NCBI RefSeq assembly: GCF_023015615.1
Contig: NZ_JALKAJ010000005.1
Coordinates: 186,001-250,000 of the forward strand
Length of the DNA stretch: 64,000 bases
Reading direction: 5' to 3'
Source of the DNA: Qipengyuania sp. S6317L1
GTDB lineage: Bacteria; Pseudomonadota; Alphaproteobacteria; Sphingomonadales; Sphingomonadaceae
The notes under the pieces are model-generated. The model was not told the origin of the DNA. It worked only from the letters and a program-made list of their open reading frames with translations, and searched no databases. Below are positions 8,895 to 17,880 of the stretch, in pieces; position 1 is the stretch's first letter; every line of letters starts with the position of its first letter. The position numbers and the translations under genes were made by a program.

Positions 8895-9140
8895 CTACTG
8901 TGGGCCGGGACCGCCGCGGCCCGGCATAAAGCGATAGGTGATGCGCGCTTTGGTGAGGTCATACGGCGTAAGCTCGCACAATACCTCGTCACCCACGAGC
9001 ACGCGGATACGGTTCTTGCGCATCTTGCCAGCCGTATGGCCCAGCACTTCGTGGCCGTTTTCAAGCTCTACCCGGAACATCGCATTGGGCAGCAGCTCGA
9101 CGACGCGCCCGCGCATTTCGAGAAGTTCTTCCTTGGCCAT
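8895..9140 (-). CDS. infA: Translation initiation factor IF-1
   Basis: S1-fold initiation factor that occupies the ribosomal A site. The mature protein is 81 residues starting [18 protein letters not shown]. The core [17 protein letters not shown] and [18 protein letters not shown] match the family. The glycine/proline-rich end PGRGGPGPQ is a short extension. The ATG at 9140 has AGGAC about seven bases upstream. The longer frame upstream is not coding. First gene of the infA-maf-RNase-yacG run. Confidence 0.97.
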   Translation of the reverse strand: MAKEELLEMRGRVVELLPNAMFRVELENGHEVLGHTAGKMRKNRIRVLVGDEVLCELTPYDLTKARITYRFMPGRGGPGPQ

Positions 9141-9376
9141 GTAAGTCCTTTTGTGTTGTTCAATCGGGAACGTCGTTTGTCGTCCCCCGTTTGTCGATTT
9201 CAGCGCGCCATTTAGCGATGGTGAGAACAAAAGTGAAGCCTCGTGCGTTAAACGCGCAAAATCGCACCAGCTTGAACACATCACGATCCGGGAAAACCGG
9301 ACAAAGCGAACGGCTGATGCAAATTGATACAATCGCGTGCTTTCAATAACGGCTCGCAATAACGCAAAAGGCCCGC

Positions 9377-12205
9377 ATGAACCTCTCCACCCTTTCCCGC
9401 ACCGTTTTGATGACGGGTGCCGCCGCCCTTGCGCTCTCCACTGCTGGCACAGTTACAGCGCAAGACCAAACCGCCCAGGCGCAAAGTGAGCCGCCCGTGA
9501 TTGCGGAAGATGACGACGATCTTTCCGGTGGCATCATCGTATCCGCGCAGCGACTTCGCGGACAGCTCAACGTGGGACAAGCGCCCATTCTCGAACTTGA
9601 CGAGGAAGCCATCGCCGCCGAAGGTGTTGGCTCCATCGGCGATCTTGTGACGCAGATCAGCGCGCAAACGGGATCATCGCGCGGGCGCGGCGGCGGGCGG
9701 CCGATCATCCTTGTGAACGGTATTCGCCCCGGCTCGTTTCGCGAGCTGTTCCAATACCCGCCAGAGGCGCTCGCCAGGACCGAAGTGTTTCCCGAGGAAG
9801 TCGCCCAGCGTTTCGGCTTTCCGCCCGACCGCCGGGTTATCAACCTGATCCTCAAGGACAATTACCGCAACGCAGAGGTTGAATTTGAGTTCGAGGGCCC
9901 CTCGCGCGGTGGCAATTACACCCGCGAGCAGGAGCTTGGCTTCCTGCAAATCAAGGACGGCGCGCGGATCAATATCAATCTGGAGGCCAGTGACAGCTCG
10001 CTCCTGACCGAGGATGAGCGCGATATCATCCAGACGGACAGTTCGACCAGCGATATCGCAGGCGATCCCGATCAGGCCCCGTTCCGCTCGCTCGTGTCCG
10101 ACAGTCGCAGCCTTGAGGCCAATATCAGCTGGGCCAAGGCGTTCCAGGACAGCGGAACGGCGGTGACAGCCAACGCCAATTACCAACGCAGCGACGCGCG
10201 CAGCCTGCAGGGGCTGAACACGGTGCTGTTGTCGGACGGGCCGGAAGGGGATCCTGCGACAAACAGCGTGCTTAGGACCTTTGGCGCAGACAGCCCGATT
10301 GAGCAGGTGGTTTCCGCCGACACATTTTCCGTGTCGGGTTCGGTCAACACGCCGATCAATTCGTTCCGCCTCACCACGACATTCGACGGCAGTTTGAGCG
10401 AGCGCGAGACGCAGTTCGACCGGCAATTCGACACGAGCGGTTTTGTCGATGCGGCAAGGGCAGGGGAGCTTGCGCTTGATGCACCGCTGCCATCGCAGCT
10501 CGATACAGGGTTCGACGTCGCCTCGAGTCGCGCGATCACCGCTGAAAGCCTTGCAACCTTGCGCGGGCCGCTTGCCTATCTTCCCGGAGGTGAATTGATC
10601 GCGACCTTCGATCTGGGCCTTGATTGGGACCGGATCGAAAGCGATGACACGCGCACCAATGTGCCATCGGAATTGACGCGCAGGCGTCTTTCAACGGGCG
10701 CGAACTTGAACATTCCGATCACCAGCAGGCGCGAAGGGTTCGCCGACGCTTTGGGCAGCTTCACGCTGAACCTGCAAGCAGGGTTCGAGGACCTCTCCGA
10801 CTTTGGTCTTCTGGGTGATTACACCGCCGGGCTTACCTGGGCGCCGTTCGATAATCTCGACCTGACCGCGACCTATATTTTCCGCGAAGTTGCCCCGTCT
10901 CTGAGCGCGCTTGGCGATCCGCAAGTCGTCAATTTCAACCTGCCGGTGTTCGATTTCGTCAATGGCGAAACGGTGCTGGCCGATGTGACCACGGGCGGCA
11001 ATCCCGACCTTGTGGCAGAGACGCAGCGCGACTGGAAATTCGCGGCCAACTGGGAACTGCCATTCTGGGACGGCGCGCGGTTCCAGGTCGAATATATCCG
11101 CAATCGCTCCGATGATGTGGTTAGCTCTTTCCCGCAAATCACCCCCGAGATCGAAGCGGCTTTCGCGGACCGCATCACGCGCGATGCAAACGGCACATTG
11201 ATTGCCCTCGACAGGAGGCAGGTGACATTCGCCGAAACAAAGGCGGACAGGCTTAATTTCTCGCTCAATCTGCGCGGTTCGTTTGGTGGATCAAGCGGGC
11301 GCGGCGAAGATCGGGGTGGCGCCCCTCAGAACACCGCTCGCCCTGCCAATGCAACGCGTGCGGGTGCCCCGGCTGGCGGCCCCCCGGCTGGACCCATGCG
11401 CGAAGGCTTTGCCGCCATGCGCGGTATCATCTGCGCCGATGATGGCGATGCTCGCATCAGGGCGCTGATCGCGCGGATCGAGGCGGGCGAGGATGTCTCT
11501 GACACGATCCCCGGTTTCGACCCGGCCATGGCAGAAATGATGCTCTCGCGCCTTCGCGGCGAAAATGGCGAGATATCCGATGAGCGGCTGGCCACAGTTC
11601 GCGAGCGTATGTGCTCGGCTGAAGCTGGTGAGCGGATCGCAGCAGCACAAAATGGGCAAGGCTCGGGAGGCAGTGCACGCTCCGGCGGCTCGTCAGGCGG
11701 TTTCAACCCGCTTTCGCGCCAACGATCGGGCTTCCGCTATTTCGTCTCGCTCAATCACACGATCGAGCTTGCCAATGAGATCGTGATTGCACCCGGCCTT
11801 GCCCCGCTCGACCAGCTTGACGGGCAATCGACCAATTTCCTCGGCCTTCCGCGCCACACATCGCGGCTTGAAGCGGGGGTTTTCGGCAATGGCATCGGAA
11901 CGCGCCTGTCTGGCCGCTACACCGGCAAGGCGCGGCTCGACGGGTCGGCTGCGACGGCAGCAAACACCATCTTCATCGACGATCTGCTGACCTTCGATCT
12001 GCGGGTGTTTGCCAATATCGACCAACTGTCCGGCAGCAGCAGCCCGCTTCTCAAGAGCGTGCGCGTCTCCTTGCGCGCCGACAATATCTTCGACGCTCAA
12101 CAAAACGTGGTCGATGAAACGGGCGCAACGCCGCTCACCTATCAGCCGTTCCTGATTGATCCGGTGGGCCGCTATGTCGGGATTGATATTCGCAAGCTGT
12201 TCTAA
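9377..12205 (+). CDS. TonB-dependent receptor-like outer membrane protein with large internal insert
   Basis: A 942-residue protein with a signal peptide (cleavage near VTAQD), a plug-like region (about 60-160, including [14 protein letters not shown]) and a long beta-barrel ending in [11 protein letters not shown], whose final aromatic suits barrel assembly. Between roughly residues 634 and 785 there is an unusual insert. It has a Gly/Ala/Pro-rich stretch, then a helical acidic segment bounded by two cysteines (near 685 and 745), then another Gly/Ser-rich stretch. The barrel resumes at [13 protein letters not shown]. It begins at an ATG with AAGG upstream, divergent from infA. The ligand is unknown; I see no Fur-like box in the 236-base upstream gap. 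Confidence 0.85.
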   Translation: MNLSTLSRTVLMTGAAALALSTAGTVTAQDQTAQAQSEPPVIAEDDDDLSGGIIVSAQRLRGQLNVGQAPILELDEEAIAAEGVGSIGDLVTQISAQTGSSRGRGGGRPIILVNGIRPGSFRELFQYPPEALARTEVFPEEVAQRFGFPPDRRVINLILKDNYRNAEVEFEFEGPSRGGNYTREQELGFLQIKDGARININLEASDSSLLTEDERDIIQTDSSTSDIAGDPDQAPFRSLVSDSRSLEANISWAKAFQDSGTAVTANANYQRSDARSLQGLNTVLLSDGPEGDPATNSVLRTFGADSPIEQVVSADTFSVSGSVNTPINSFRLTTTFDGSLSERETQFDRQFDTSGFVDAARAGELALDAPLPSQLDTGFDVASSRAITAESLATLRGPLAYLPGGELIATFDLGLDWDRIESDDTRTNVPSELTRRRLSTGANLNIPITSRREGFADALGSFTLNLQAGFEDLSDFGLLGDYTAGLTWAPFDNLDLTATYIFREVAPSLSALGDPQVVNFNLPVFDFVNGETVLADVTTGGNPDLVAETQRDWKFAANWELPFWDGARFQVEYIRNRSDDVVSSFPQITPEIEAAFADRITRDANGTLIALDRRQVTFAETKADRLNFSLNLRGSFGGSSGRGEDRGGAPQNTARPANATRAGAPAGGPPAGPMREGFAAMRGIICADDGDARIRALIARIEAGEDVSDTIPGFDPAMAEMMLSRLRGENGEISDERLATVRERMCSAEAGERIAAAQNGQGSGGSARSGGSSGGFNPLSRQRSGFRYFVSLNHTIELANEIVIAPGLAPLDQLDGQSTNFLGLPRHTSRLEAGVFGNGIGTRLSGRYTGKARLDGSAATAANTIFIDDLLTFDLRVFANIDQLSGSSSPLLKSVRVSLRADNIFDAQQNVVDETGATPLTYQPFLIDPVGRYVGIDIRKLF

Positions 12206-12215
12206 TTGAACCGGA

Positions 12216-13079
12216 TTATCCCCAGGCTGTTGCAAGCTTGGGGAACATCCAGCTCTGGAACGGATTGGCTTTGAACGGAGCCCATTCGCCCTCTGGCTGA
12301 GCGAGACGGTCGGCCATGGCGATCATCACGCTCGGGTTGACACCAAGGCCAAGATGGCTGGCGAAGACGCGAATGTTTTCTGTCGGTGCGCCGCTTGCTT
12401 TCGCCGGGTCCTGCACGCTGCCGCGCCAGTGAACCACGCCGTCTGTCTTGGTCAGGATCGAGGTCGTCGGGACAGGCGGCGCATGATCGAGCCCGCTGAA
12501 CTGACCATCGCGGATTTCTTCAGGTTCGCTGCCGTTGAAAAATTCGAACAATCGCGAGGCGTTGGTGTGCGCGCGGTCATCGGTGATCGGACTGCCAAGG
12601 CTGATTACCAGGCGCACCTTCTCAGGGCGAAGCTTGGCAAGCTCACGCGCCAGCACCCCGCCAAGGCTCCACCCGACGAGCGAAATCTTGCGCCCGCTTG
12701 TCTCGAACAGGCGATCAATCTGGTCTTCAAGCTTGGTGACAAGCTCTTCATTCACCCGGATATTTCGTCCCGAATCCCAGCCATGCGCGTCATAGCCAAG
12801 GCTTTTGAGAAGGCGCCGCATGGGGCCCGTCGAACTGTTGGTGGCCATGAAACCGGGCAGCGTCATAACGCTGTGCCCGTCGCCTTTGGGAAGGGTGGAA
12901 AGATAAGCGCGCGATGCGAAAAACGCGCCGAATTCGAACACCGCCCGGCCTTCGGAAAGCGCCAGAAGCGGGTGCGGCGCGCGCGGTTCGACAGGGACCT
13001 CGCGGCGCGATTTCTCATCGTTGACCACGATGCTGCCGGGCATCGGCGGAAATTCGCGATAGGTGGGAAGGGTGGCCAT
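12216..13079 (-). CDS. Alpha/beta hydrolase linked to the wax ester synthase
   Basis: Serine hydrolase of 287 residues with nucleophile S138 in GWSLGG and the strand SVMTLPGF before an oxyanion region. It has no signal peptide, so it is probably cytoplasmic. Its ATG is fused to the stop of the upstream WS/DGAT gene (TAATG, one-base overlap), which argues for coordinated expression. A role in wax ester or triacylglycerol metabolism, such as esterase or lipase, is inferred from context only. Confidence 0.85.
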   Translation of the reverse strand: MATLPTYREFPPMPGSIVVNDEKSRREVPVEPRAPHPLLALSEGRAVFEFGAFFASRAYLSTLPKGDGHSVMTLPGFMATNSSTGPMRRLLKSLGYDAHGWDSGRNIRVNEELVTKLEDQIDRLFETSGRKISLVGWSLGGVLARELAKLRPEKVRLVISLGSPITDDRAHTNASRLFEFFNGSEPEEIRDGQFSGLDHAPPVPTTSILTKTDGVVHWRGSVQDPAKASGAPTENIRVFASHLGLGVNPSVMIAMADRLAQPEGEWAPFKANPFQSWMFPKLATAWG

Positions 13080-14782
13080 TACTTGCTCTCCTCAGCGATG
13101 CGCGCTGCCGATGCTTTGGCCGGTTTGCGCTTGGCTGTTTTCTTTGCGTTCGCAGAACTTTTGCGCGCCGCAGTGCTGGTTGTCTTTGCTGCCGGCTTGC
13201 CGGTTGATGCCTTACTGGCAGCAGGTTTCCTGGCTGTTTGCCCGGCCTTCGTTGGTTTACGGGTCACGGGGCTTGCCGTTCCCGATTTCTTTGCCGCTGG
13301 CTTGGTGGCTGGCTTCTTTGCGGGCGCCGTATCAAGCGCTTTTGCCGCTGCCAGCATTTCCTCGAAACTGTCCTTGAGGCATTGCGAATAGAATTCCGGA
13401 TCGGGCATGATGTCCCGGCACGCGGTGACGCTGATGTAGGCTTCATCGCAATAGGATTGAACCACGTGCGCAAGGCCCAGCCCGTCTGTCAGGCAGATCA
13501 GCGACAAGGCCATGCTCTCAAGCTTTGCCCCTGCCGAATAGATCGGAATGGGCGGGCCGGGCACATTGGTCACCACGGTATTGAACGGCATTGCAACGCT
13601 GTGTGCGATGCTGACCCTGTTGAACAGCTGCGCGCCCAAAGCCATGTAAAGAAGCGGGTTGACCTTGGACACTTCGGTCATGGTCCGCGCACCGATGGCG
13701 TTTGTCATTGCCTTGGAATTGCTGGTGCGGCCAAAGACGAATTTGAGCCGTTCGGCAGGGTCCGCAATATGCGTGCCCAGCGGCGCGATCATGGCAGCGA
13801 CCTGATTGCCCATATCGCTTTTTTCATCGGCAGAACGCACGGAAATCGGCGCCATGGCGGTCATGCTCGCTTTTGGCAGGTCGTCTTTCGCGCTCAGATA
13901 TTTGTGCAGCGCACCCCCGATAATGGCGAGCGCGACGTCGTTGACCTTGGGTTTAAGATCGGGAGTAAGCGCGCGGATCGCCTTTATGTCTTCAAGCGGG
14001 AACCGCTGCCCTTCGACGACGCGGTGGGGCGAGATCGACTTGTTAAAACGCGTGCGCGGCGGGACATAGTCGCTCGTCAGTTTGAAATCGCGTGCGATCA
14101 GGCCCTTGATCGCATTGGCAACGCCGGGAACGGTCTGGGCGGCCACCCGCGCCTGTTTCAAGGGGTTGATGAGCGCATTGAGGTAGGATTTGCCCAGAAG
14201 TTCAACCGGGCCCGGCACCTTCTCCGGCTTCCACTCATCGGGCTTGTTGGGGGGCGGCGCATGGGGGGCGAGCGTGTGGATCGCCTCCATCAGATCAATC
14301 CCGCTCATCCCGTCAATCGCGGCGTGGTGCACCTTGGTCACGAAGGCAAAGCACCCGGGCGGATAGCCCGGCACATTGTCGAGCCCTTCGACCACGGTGA
14401 ATTCCCATGGCGGGCGATTGAGGTCGAGGGGCCGTGCGTGGATGCGCGCGGTCTGGATGCACAATTGCCGCCAATCACCCGGCTTTGGGAGGGCGACATG
14501 GCGCAAGTGATATTCGAGGTCGAAATCCGGGTCTTCGATCCAGTAGGGATAGTCGAGGTCGAACGGCACGCGCACGAGGCGCTGGCGCATCGTCTTGGAC
14601 AGTTGCAGCCGGCTGCGGAAGAAGTCGAGGATGTCCTTGAACCGGACAAAGCCGCCCGGGGCAGTGGCAGGATTGTAAATCAGCAGATTGCCGATGTGCA
14701 TGGGCGAATTGGGCGATTCCAGCGCCACAAATGACGAATCCATACCCTGCAATTGTTGCAATTCGTGTCCCCTCAATCCCAT
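13079..14782 (-). CDS. Wax ester synthase/diacylglycerol acyltransferase (WS/DGAT) with lysine-rich tail
   Basis: Acyl-CoA-dependent acyltransferase making storage wax esters or triacylglycerol. The catalytic HHxxxDG motif is VHHAAIDGMSG with H152, H153 and D157. The N-terminal QQLQGMDSSF and later VTNVPGPPIPIY are family landmarks. The catalytic part ends near residue 485. About 80 residues follow that are almost wholly Ala, Lys, Pro, Ser and Thr in KPAAK-like repeats, resembling histone-H1-type or PhaF-type tails. The tail is unusual for the family. The ATG at 14782 precedes MGLRGHELQQ; no close better start. It is co-transcribed with the hydrolase downstream. Confidence 0.92.
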   Translation of the reverse strand: MGLRGHELQQLQGMDSSFVALESPNSPMHIGNLLIYNPATAPGGFVRFKDILDFFRSRLQLSKTMRQRLVRVPFDLDYPYWIEDPDFDLEYHLRHVALPKPGDWRQLCIQTARIHARPLDLNRPPWEFTVVEGLDNVPGYPPGCFAFVTKVHHAAIDGMSGIDLMEAIHTLAPHAPPPNKPDEWKPEKVPGPVELLGKSYLNALINPLKQARVAAQTVPGVANAIKGLIARDFKLTSDYVPPRTRFNKSISPHRVVEGQRFPLEDIKAIRALTPDLKPKVNDVALAIIGGALHKYLSAKDDLPKASMTAMAPISVRSADEKSDMGNQVAAMIAPLGTHIADPAERLKFVFGRTSNSKAMTNAIGARTMTEVSKVNPLLYMALGAQLFNRVSIAHSVAMPFNTVVTNVPGPPIPIYSAGAKLESMALSLICLTDGLGLAHVVQSYCDEAYISVTACRDIMPDPEFYSQCLKDSFEEMLAAAKALDTAPAKKPATKPAAKKSGTASPVTRKPTKAGQTARKPAASKASTGKPAAKTTSTAARKSSANAKKTAKRKPAKASAARIAEESK

Positions 14783-14859
14783 TGCGAGGCCGTGTTTTTT
14801 CCGGCCTTCATGGGATGAGGCTAGGGCGCATTGGTTCAGGTGGCAAGCTAACGTGCGCG

Positions 14860-16062
14860 TCAGGTGTCAGCGCCCGAACGTTCGAGCGCATCACCGCAGG
14901 CGACCCCGCTGGCCCAGGCCCATTGGAAATTGTATCCGCCAAGCCAGCCGGTCACATCGACCGCTTCGCCAATGGCATAAAGGCCCGGCACGCGCTTTGC
15001 TTCCATGGACTTACTGGAAAGTTCGCTAGTCGAAATGCCGCCGATGGTAACCTCGGCCTTGGCAAAACCTTCGGAGCCGCTGGGGGTAAAGCGCCAGTTG
15101 GCCAATTGCTCGGCCGCCGCTTTCAGAGCCTTGTCCGAGACATTGCCGAGCTCTGTGTCGATCCCCAGTTTCTCCGCAAGCGCATCGGCAAGGCGGTCTG
15201 GCAATTGCTCTCGCAGCGCCGATTTGATGTGGGCGCGCGGACGGTCGCGCTTCATGTCGAGCAGCCAATCACCCTCGGCTTGGGGGAGGAAGGTGATGCC
15301 CACCTCCTCACCGGGGCGCCAATAGGAGGAGATTTGCAGGATCGCAGGACCGGAAAGCCCCTTGTGCGTGAAAAGCGCGGCCTCATCGAAGCTGGCCTTG
15401 CGTTTTTTTGATCCGGCATGGGCGCGCACGGGCGCGGAAACGCCCGAAAGCTCGCGGAACAACACATCATCTCCGCCCAGCGTCAACGGCACGAGTGCAG
15501 GGCGCGGTTCGACCACTTTAAGGCCAAACTGGCGCGCGAGATCATAGGCAAAGCCGGTTGCGCCCATCTTGGGGATCGACGGGCCGCCGGTGGCGATTAC
15601 AAGGTTGGGGGCGGCGAAATTCTGACCGCTGGCAGATACGGCGAACATATCGCCGTCTTTGACGACTGCGCTGACAAAGGCATCGCACAGCACATCCACC
15701 GTGTTCCCGCATTCATCGAGCAGCATCTGCACAATCTGGCTCGCCGATCCGTCGCAAAACAGCTGTCCCAGCGTCTTTTCGTGCCACGCGATGCCGTGTT
15801 TATCGACCAGCTCGATAAAATCCTTTGGCGTGTAACGGGCAAGGGCGGATTTCGCGAAGTGCGGGTTGTCGGAAAGGTAATTGGCAGGGCCTGCATCCAC
15901 ATTGGTGAAATTGCAGCGCCCACCGCCGGAGATCAGGATCTTCTTCCCCGGCCTTTCAGCCTTTTCCAGCACAACGACACGAAGGCCGCGCTTGCCCGCT
16001 TGGGCGGCACACATCAGGCCAGCCGCGCCGCCACCAAGGATTATCGCGTCATAATGCTTCAT
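14860..16062 (-). CDS. HI0933/YhiN-type FAD-dependent flavoprotein
   Basis: Flavoprotein of 400 residues with a Rossmann FAD-binding start, DAIILGGGAAGLMCA (5-19), a second glycine motif ISGGGRCNFTN, and the C-terminal dinucleotide signature GLYAIGEAVDVTGWLGGYN. The HI0933 family is common but its reaction is poorly defined. The ATG at 16062 starts right at the Rossmann strand; a longer upstream frame adds an unlikely 21-residue leader. It stands alone between the WS/DGAT gene and the peroxidase. Confidence 0.93.
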   Translation of the reverse strand: MKHYDAIILGGGAAGLMCAAQAGKRGLRVVVLEKAERPGKKILISGGGRCNFTNVDAGPANYLSDNPHFAKSALARYTPKDFIELVDKHGIAWHEKTLGQLFCDGSASQIVQMLLDECGNTVDVLCDAFVSAVVKDGDMFAVSASGQNFAAPNLVIATGGPSIPKMGATGFAYDLARQFGLKVVEPRPALVPLTLGGDDVLFRELSGVSAPVRAHAGSKKRKASFDEAALFTHKGLSGPAILQISSYWRPGEEVGITFLPQAEGDWLLDMKRDRPRAHIKSALREQLPDRLADALAEKLGIDTELGNVSDKALKAAAEQLANWRFTPSGSEGFAKAEVTIGGISTSELSSKSMEAKRVPGLYAIGEAVDVTGWLGGYNFQWAWASGVACGDALERSGADT

Positions 16063-16140
16063 CGTGTGGCCGATAGAGGGTGGCCACCGGAATGAAAAGC
16101 GCTGTGGCCACGGGCTTTGGTGCATGGTCGACCAAATACA

Positions 16141-16178
16141 GTGCGCCCGCGCTCGGGCAGTTCCGAACGCGGGCGCAC
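16141..16178 (-). terminator. Strong hairpin after the haem peroxidase gene
   Basis: GTGCGCCCGCG (16141-16151) pairs perfectly over 11 bases with CGCGGGCGCAC (16168-16178) around a 16-base loop. It starts 23 bases past the peroxidase stop on the minus strand. The following minus-strand bases are only moderately T-rich (TGTATTT), so termination is plausible but not certain. Confidence 0.5.
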
Positions 16179-16200
16179 AATAGGTAGTGAAATCTGACCC

Positions 16201-17676
16201 TTAAACGGCAGGCAGGGTCGGATTGGTGATGGTCATGATCTTGCCGATATCGTCCCATTCCTCGCGCGGGGCCCAATTGCGGTTTGCGCCAAGGAAAGAG
16301 CGGTCATCGAGCTCCAGAATACCGATCATGACCTCGGCCACGATTGTCGCACCCACTGGCCCGAGCGCCTCGCCCTTGGTGAAAGTGCCATTGCTTTCGG
16401 CGCGGCCAATCACTTCGGCTTCGGCAAGCAGGTAAAGCCACAAGGGGATACCGTCGCTGCCAAGGCCCGGATGGATCTCTGCGACCTTGCCGATCACTGT
16501 GTCGATATCCGATTGATCGACACCGATGGCCTTGGCGACCTTTTCACCGCCGGGCAGCAGGAAGGCATTGCCACGCAGCAGGTTGCGCGTTGCAAGCGAT
16601 GCTTCACCGCCGGCCTCGACGAAAGGCAGTTTCAGCAAGTCGCCAGCAAGTTTCGTATCGAGCGTCTGTGTTTTCTCGACGGTGCGCCCTTCGCTCGTTT
16701 CGAACAATTCGTGCCAATCCACCACCGCGCGCGCGTGGCTGACCCGGTCAAAGCCGCGGCCAAGGAATTCGCCGAAAAGCTCAAGCTTGCCCGTTCCCTT
16801 GCGGGTTTGCAGCGACATGGGGATCATCGAGTGGCCAAAGCGGTATGCGGCGACCGAGAACTCGACCGGAATAAACGGCGTGCTCGCGCAGTAGAACTGG
16901 CGTCCACAACCAAGGATGCGCTCCACCACCGGAGTGCCGCACATCGCGGTCAGGAAGTCATTCACAACCGCCCATTGATAGTGCCACGTGGTTTGCTTGC
17001 GCGCCTCTTCGTAAAGGTCGTGGCCCTCCAATGTCTCTTCATCGGGGTTGTTCTTGCTATCGTGATACAGCGTATCCGCCACGTGGTTGTGGAAGCGGAT
17101 GATGGCCAGCTGCATCTGGCTCAGGATGCGGTTTTCATCATTGCGCGGATCACCGATAACCGCGCGCATGTTGGGCGAGCGCAGCAGATCGTGATCGGCG
17201 TATTTCCCTTGCACCAGATCGCCATTGTCCAGCCGGTTGTCATCGCCGGTCAAAAGCTTCACCCCGTTAAAGGGCGCCTCCTGAGAGAACAGATAGGGCT
17301 GAGCCTCTGGCCCGAGGCCATAGATGCAATCCAGATCGAGCGTCGGAGTGCGCACGTTTGAGACCTCGCCCGCATCGCTGATGACCGATGAAAAAGAGGT
17401 GGAGGCATCAAGCGTGATGTCGTGGTCGATAAACTGGCCGAAAAAGACCATGCCGACCGGCACCGTCTTGGTAGGCGAGTTCTTGTTGCCGCCATCCATC
17501 GGGCCATTGTCCCGGCCGATTTCCTGAAGGATATCGGGACGCGTGTAAGCTGGCGGTAAGTCGCCAAACATACGGCCAAAGCGATCTTCGCGCTGATGTT
17601 CGGAATAATTGCTTCTGCTGCAATAAGGGGCAAGACCATCTAAAGGCTTCATCCCGTGGTGTTCGTGGCTGCTCAT
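16201..17676 (-). CDS. Animal-type haem peroxidase family protein
   Basis: Protein of 491 residues of the peroxidase-cyclooxygenase superfamily. The distal histidine is H85 in GQFIDHDIT. The catalytic arginine and neighbouring glutamate sit in GDPRNDEN (R178, E181). The proximal histidine is H282 in YRFGHSMI. The FHNH segment at about 195-198 also fits. No signal peptide is visible: it begins MSSHEHHGMKPLDGLAPYCS. Either it is cytoplasmic or it leaves by a non-classical route, as suggested for some bacterial relatives. Substrate is unknown; halide or thiocyanate oxidation or cell defence are family possibilities. The ATG has GGGAG upstream. Confidence 0.9.
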   Translation of the reverse strand: MSSHEHHGMKPLDGLAPYCSRSNYSEHQREDRFGRMFGDLPPAYTRPDILQEIGRDNGPMDGGNKNSPTKTVPVGMVFFGQFIDHDITLDASTSFSSVISDAGEVSNVRTPTLDLDCIYGLGPEAQPYLFSQEAPFNGVKLLTGDDNRLDNGDLVQGKYADHDLLRSPNMRAVIGDPRNDENRILSQMQLAIIRFHNHVADTLYHDSKNNPDEETLEGHDLYEEARKQTTWHYQWAVVNDFLTAMCGTPVVERILGCGRQFYCASTPFIPVEFSVAAYRFGHSMIPMSLQTRKGTGKLELFGEFLGRGFDRVSHARAVVDWHELFETSEGRTVEKTQTLDTKLAGDLLKLPFVEAGGEASLATRNLLRGNAFLLPGGEKVAKAIGVDQSDIDTVIGKVAEIHPGLGSDGIPLWLYLLAEAEVIGRAESNGTFTKGEALGPVGATIVAEVMIGILELDDRSFLGANRNWAPREEWDDIGKIMTITNPTLPAV

Positions 17677-17880
17677 CTCTTCGTCTCCCTGAATTGGAAA
17701 AATCCGGGCGACCCGCTCGAACTATGCTTACCCCCCAATGATAATTTGAAAGAATCGGGCAGCGTTTTTTTTATGCGGTCATGTGGGTATGGCGGGCCTT
17801 TGTGACGGGCTGTGCAGTATTTCACAGGACTTGGCCCATCAGGGGGTTTTCGCGGTGAATTGATGGTCTATTGGTGACCA

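Noticed and set aside
9314..9336. Possible Fur box before the TonB receptor at 9377
   Set aside because: Only the inner ATTG/CAAT bases are symmetrical; the outer arms do not match.
13238..14734. 498-codon frame antisense to the WS/DGAT gene
   Set aside because: Opposite a clear enzyme with conserved motifs; composition is typical of a shadow frame.
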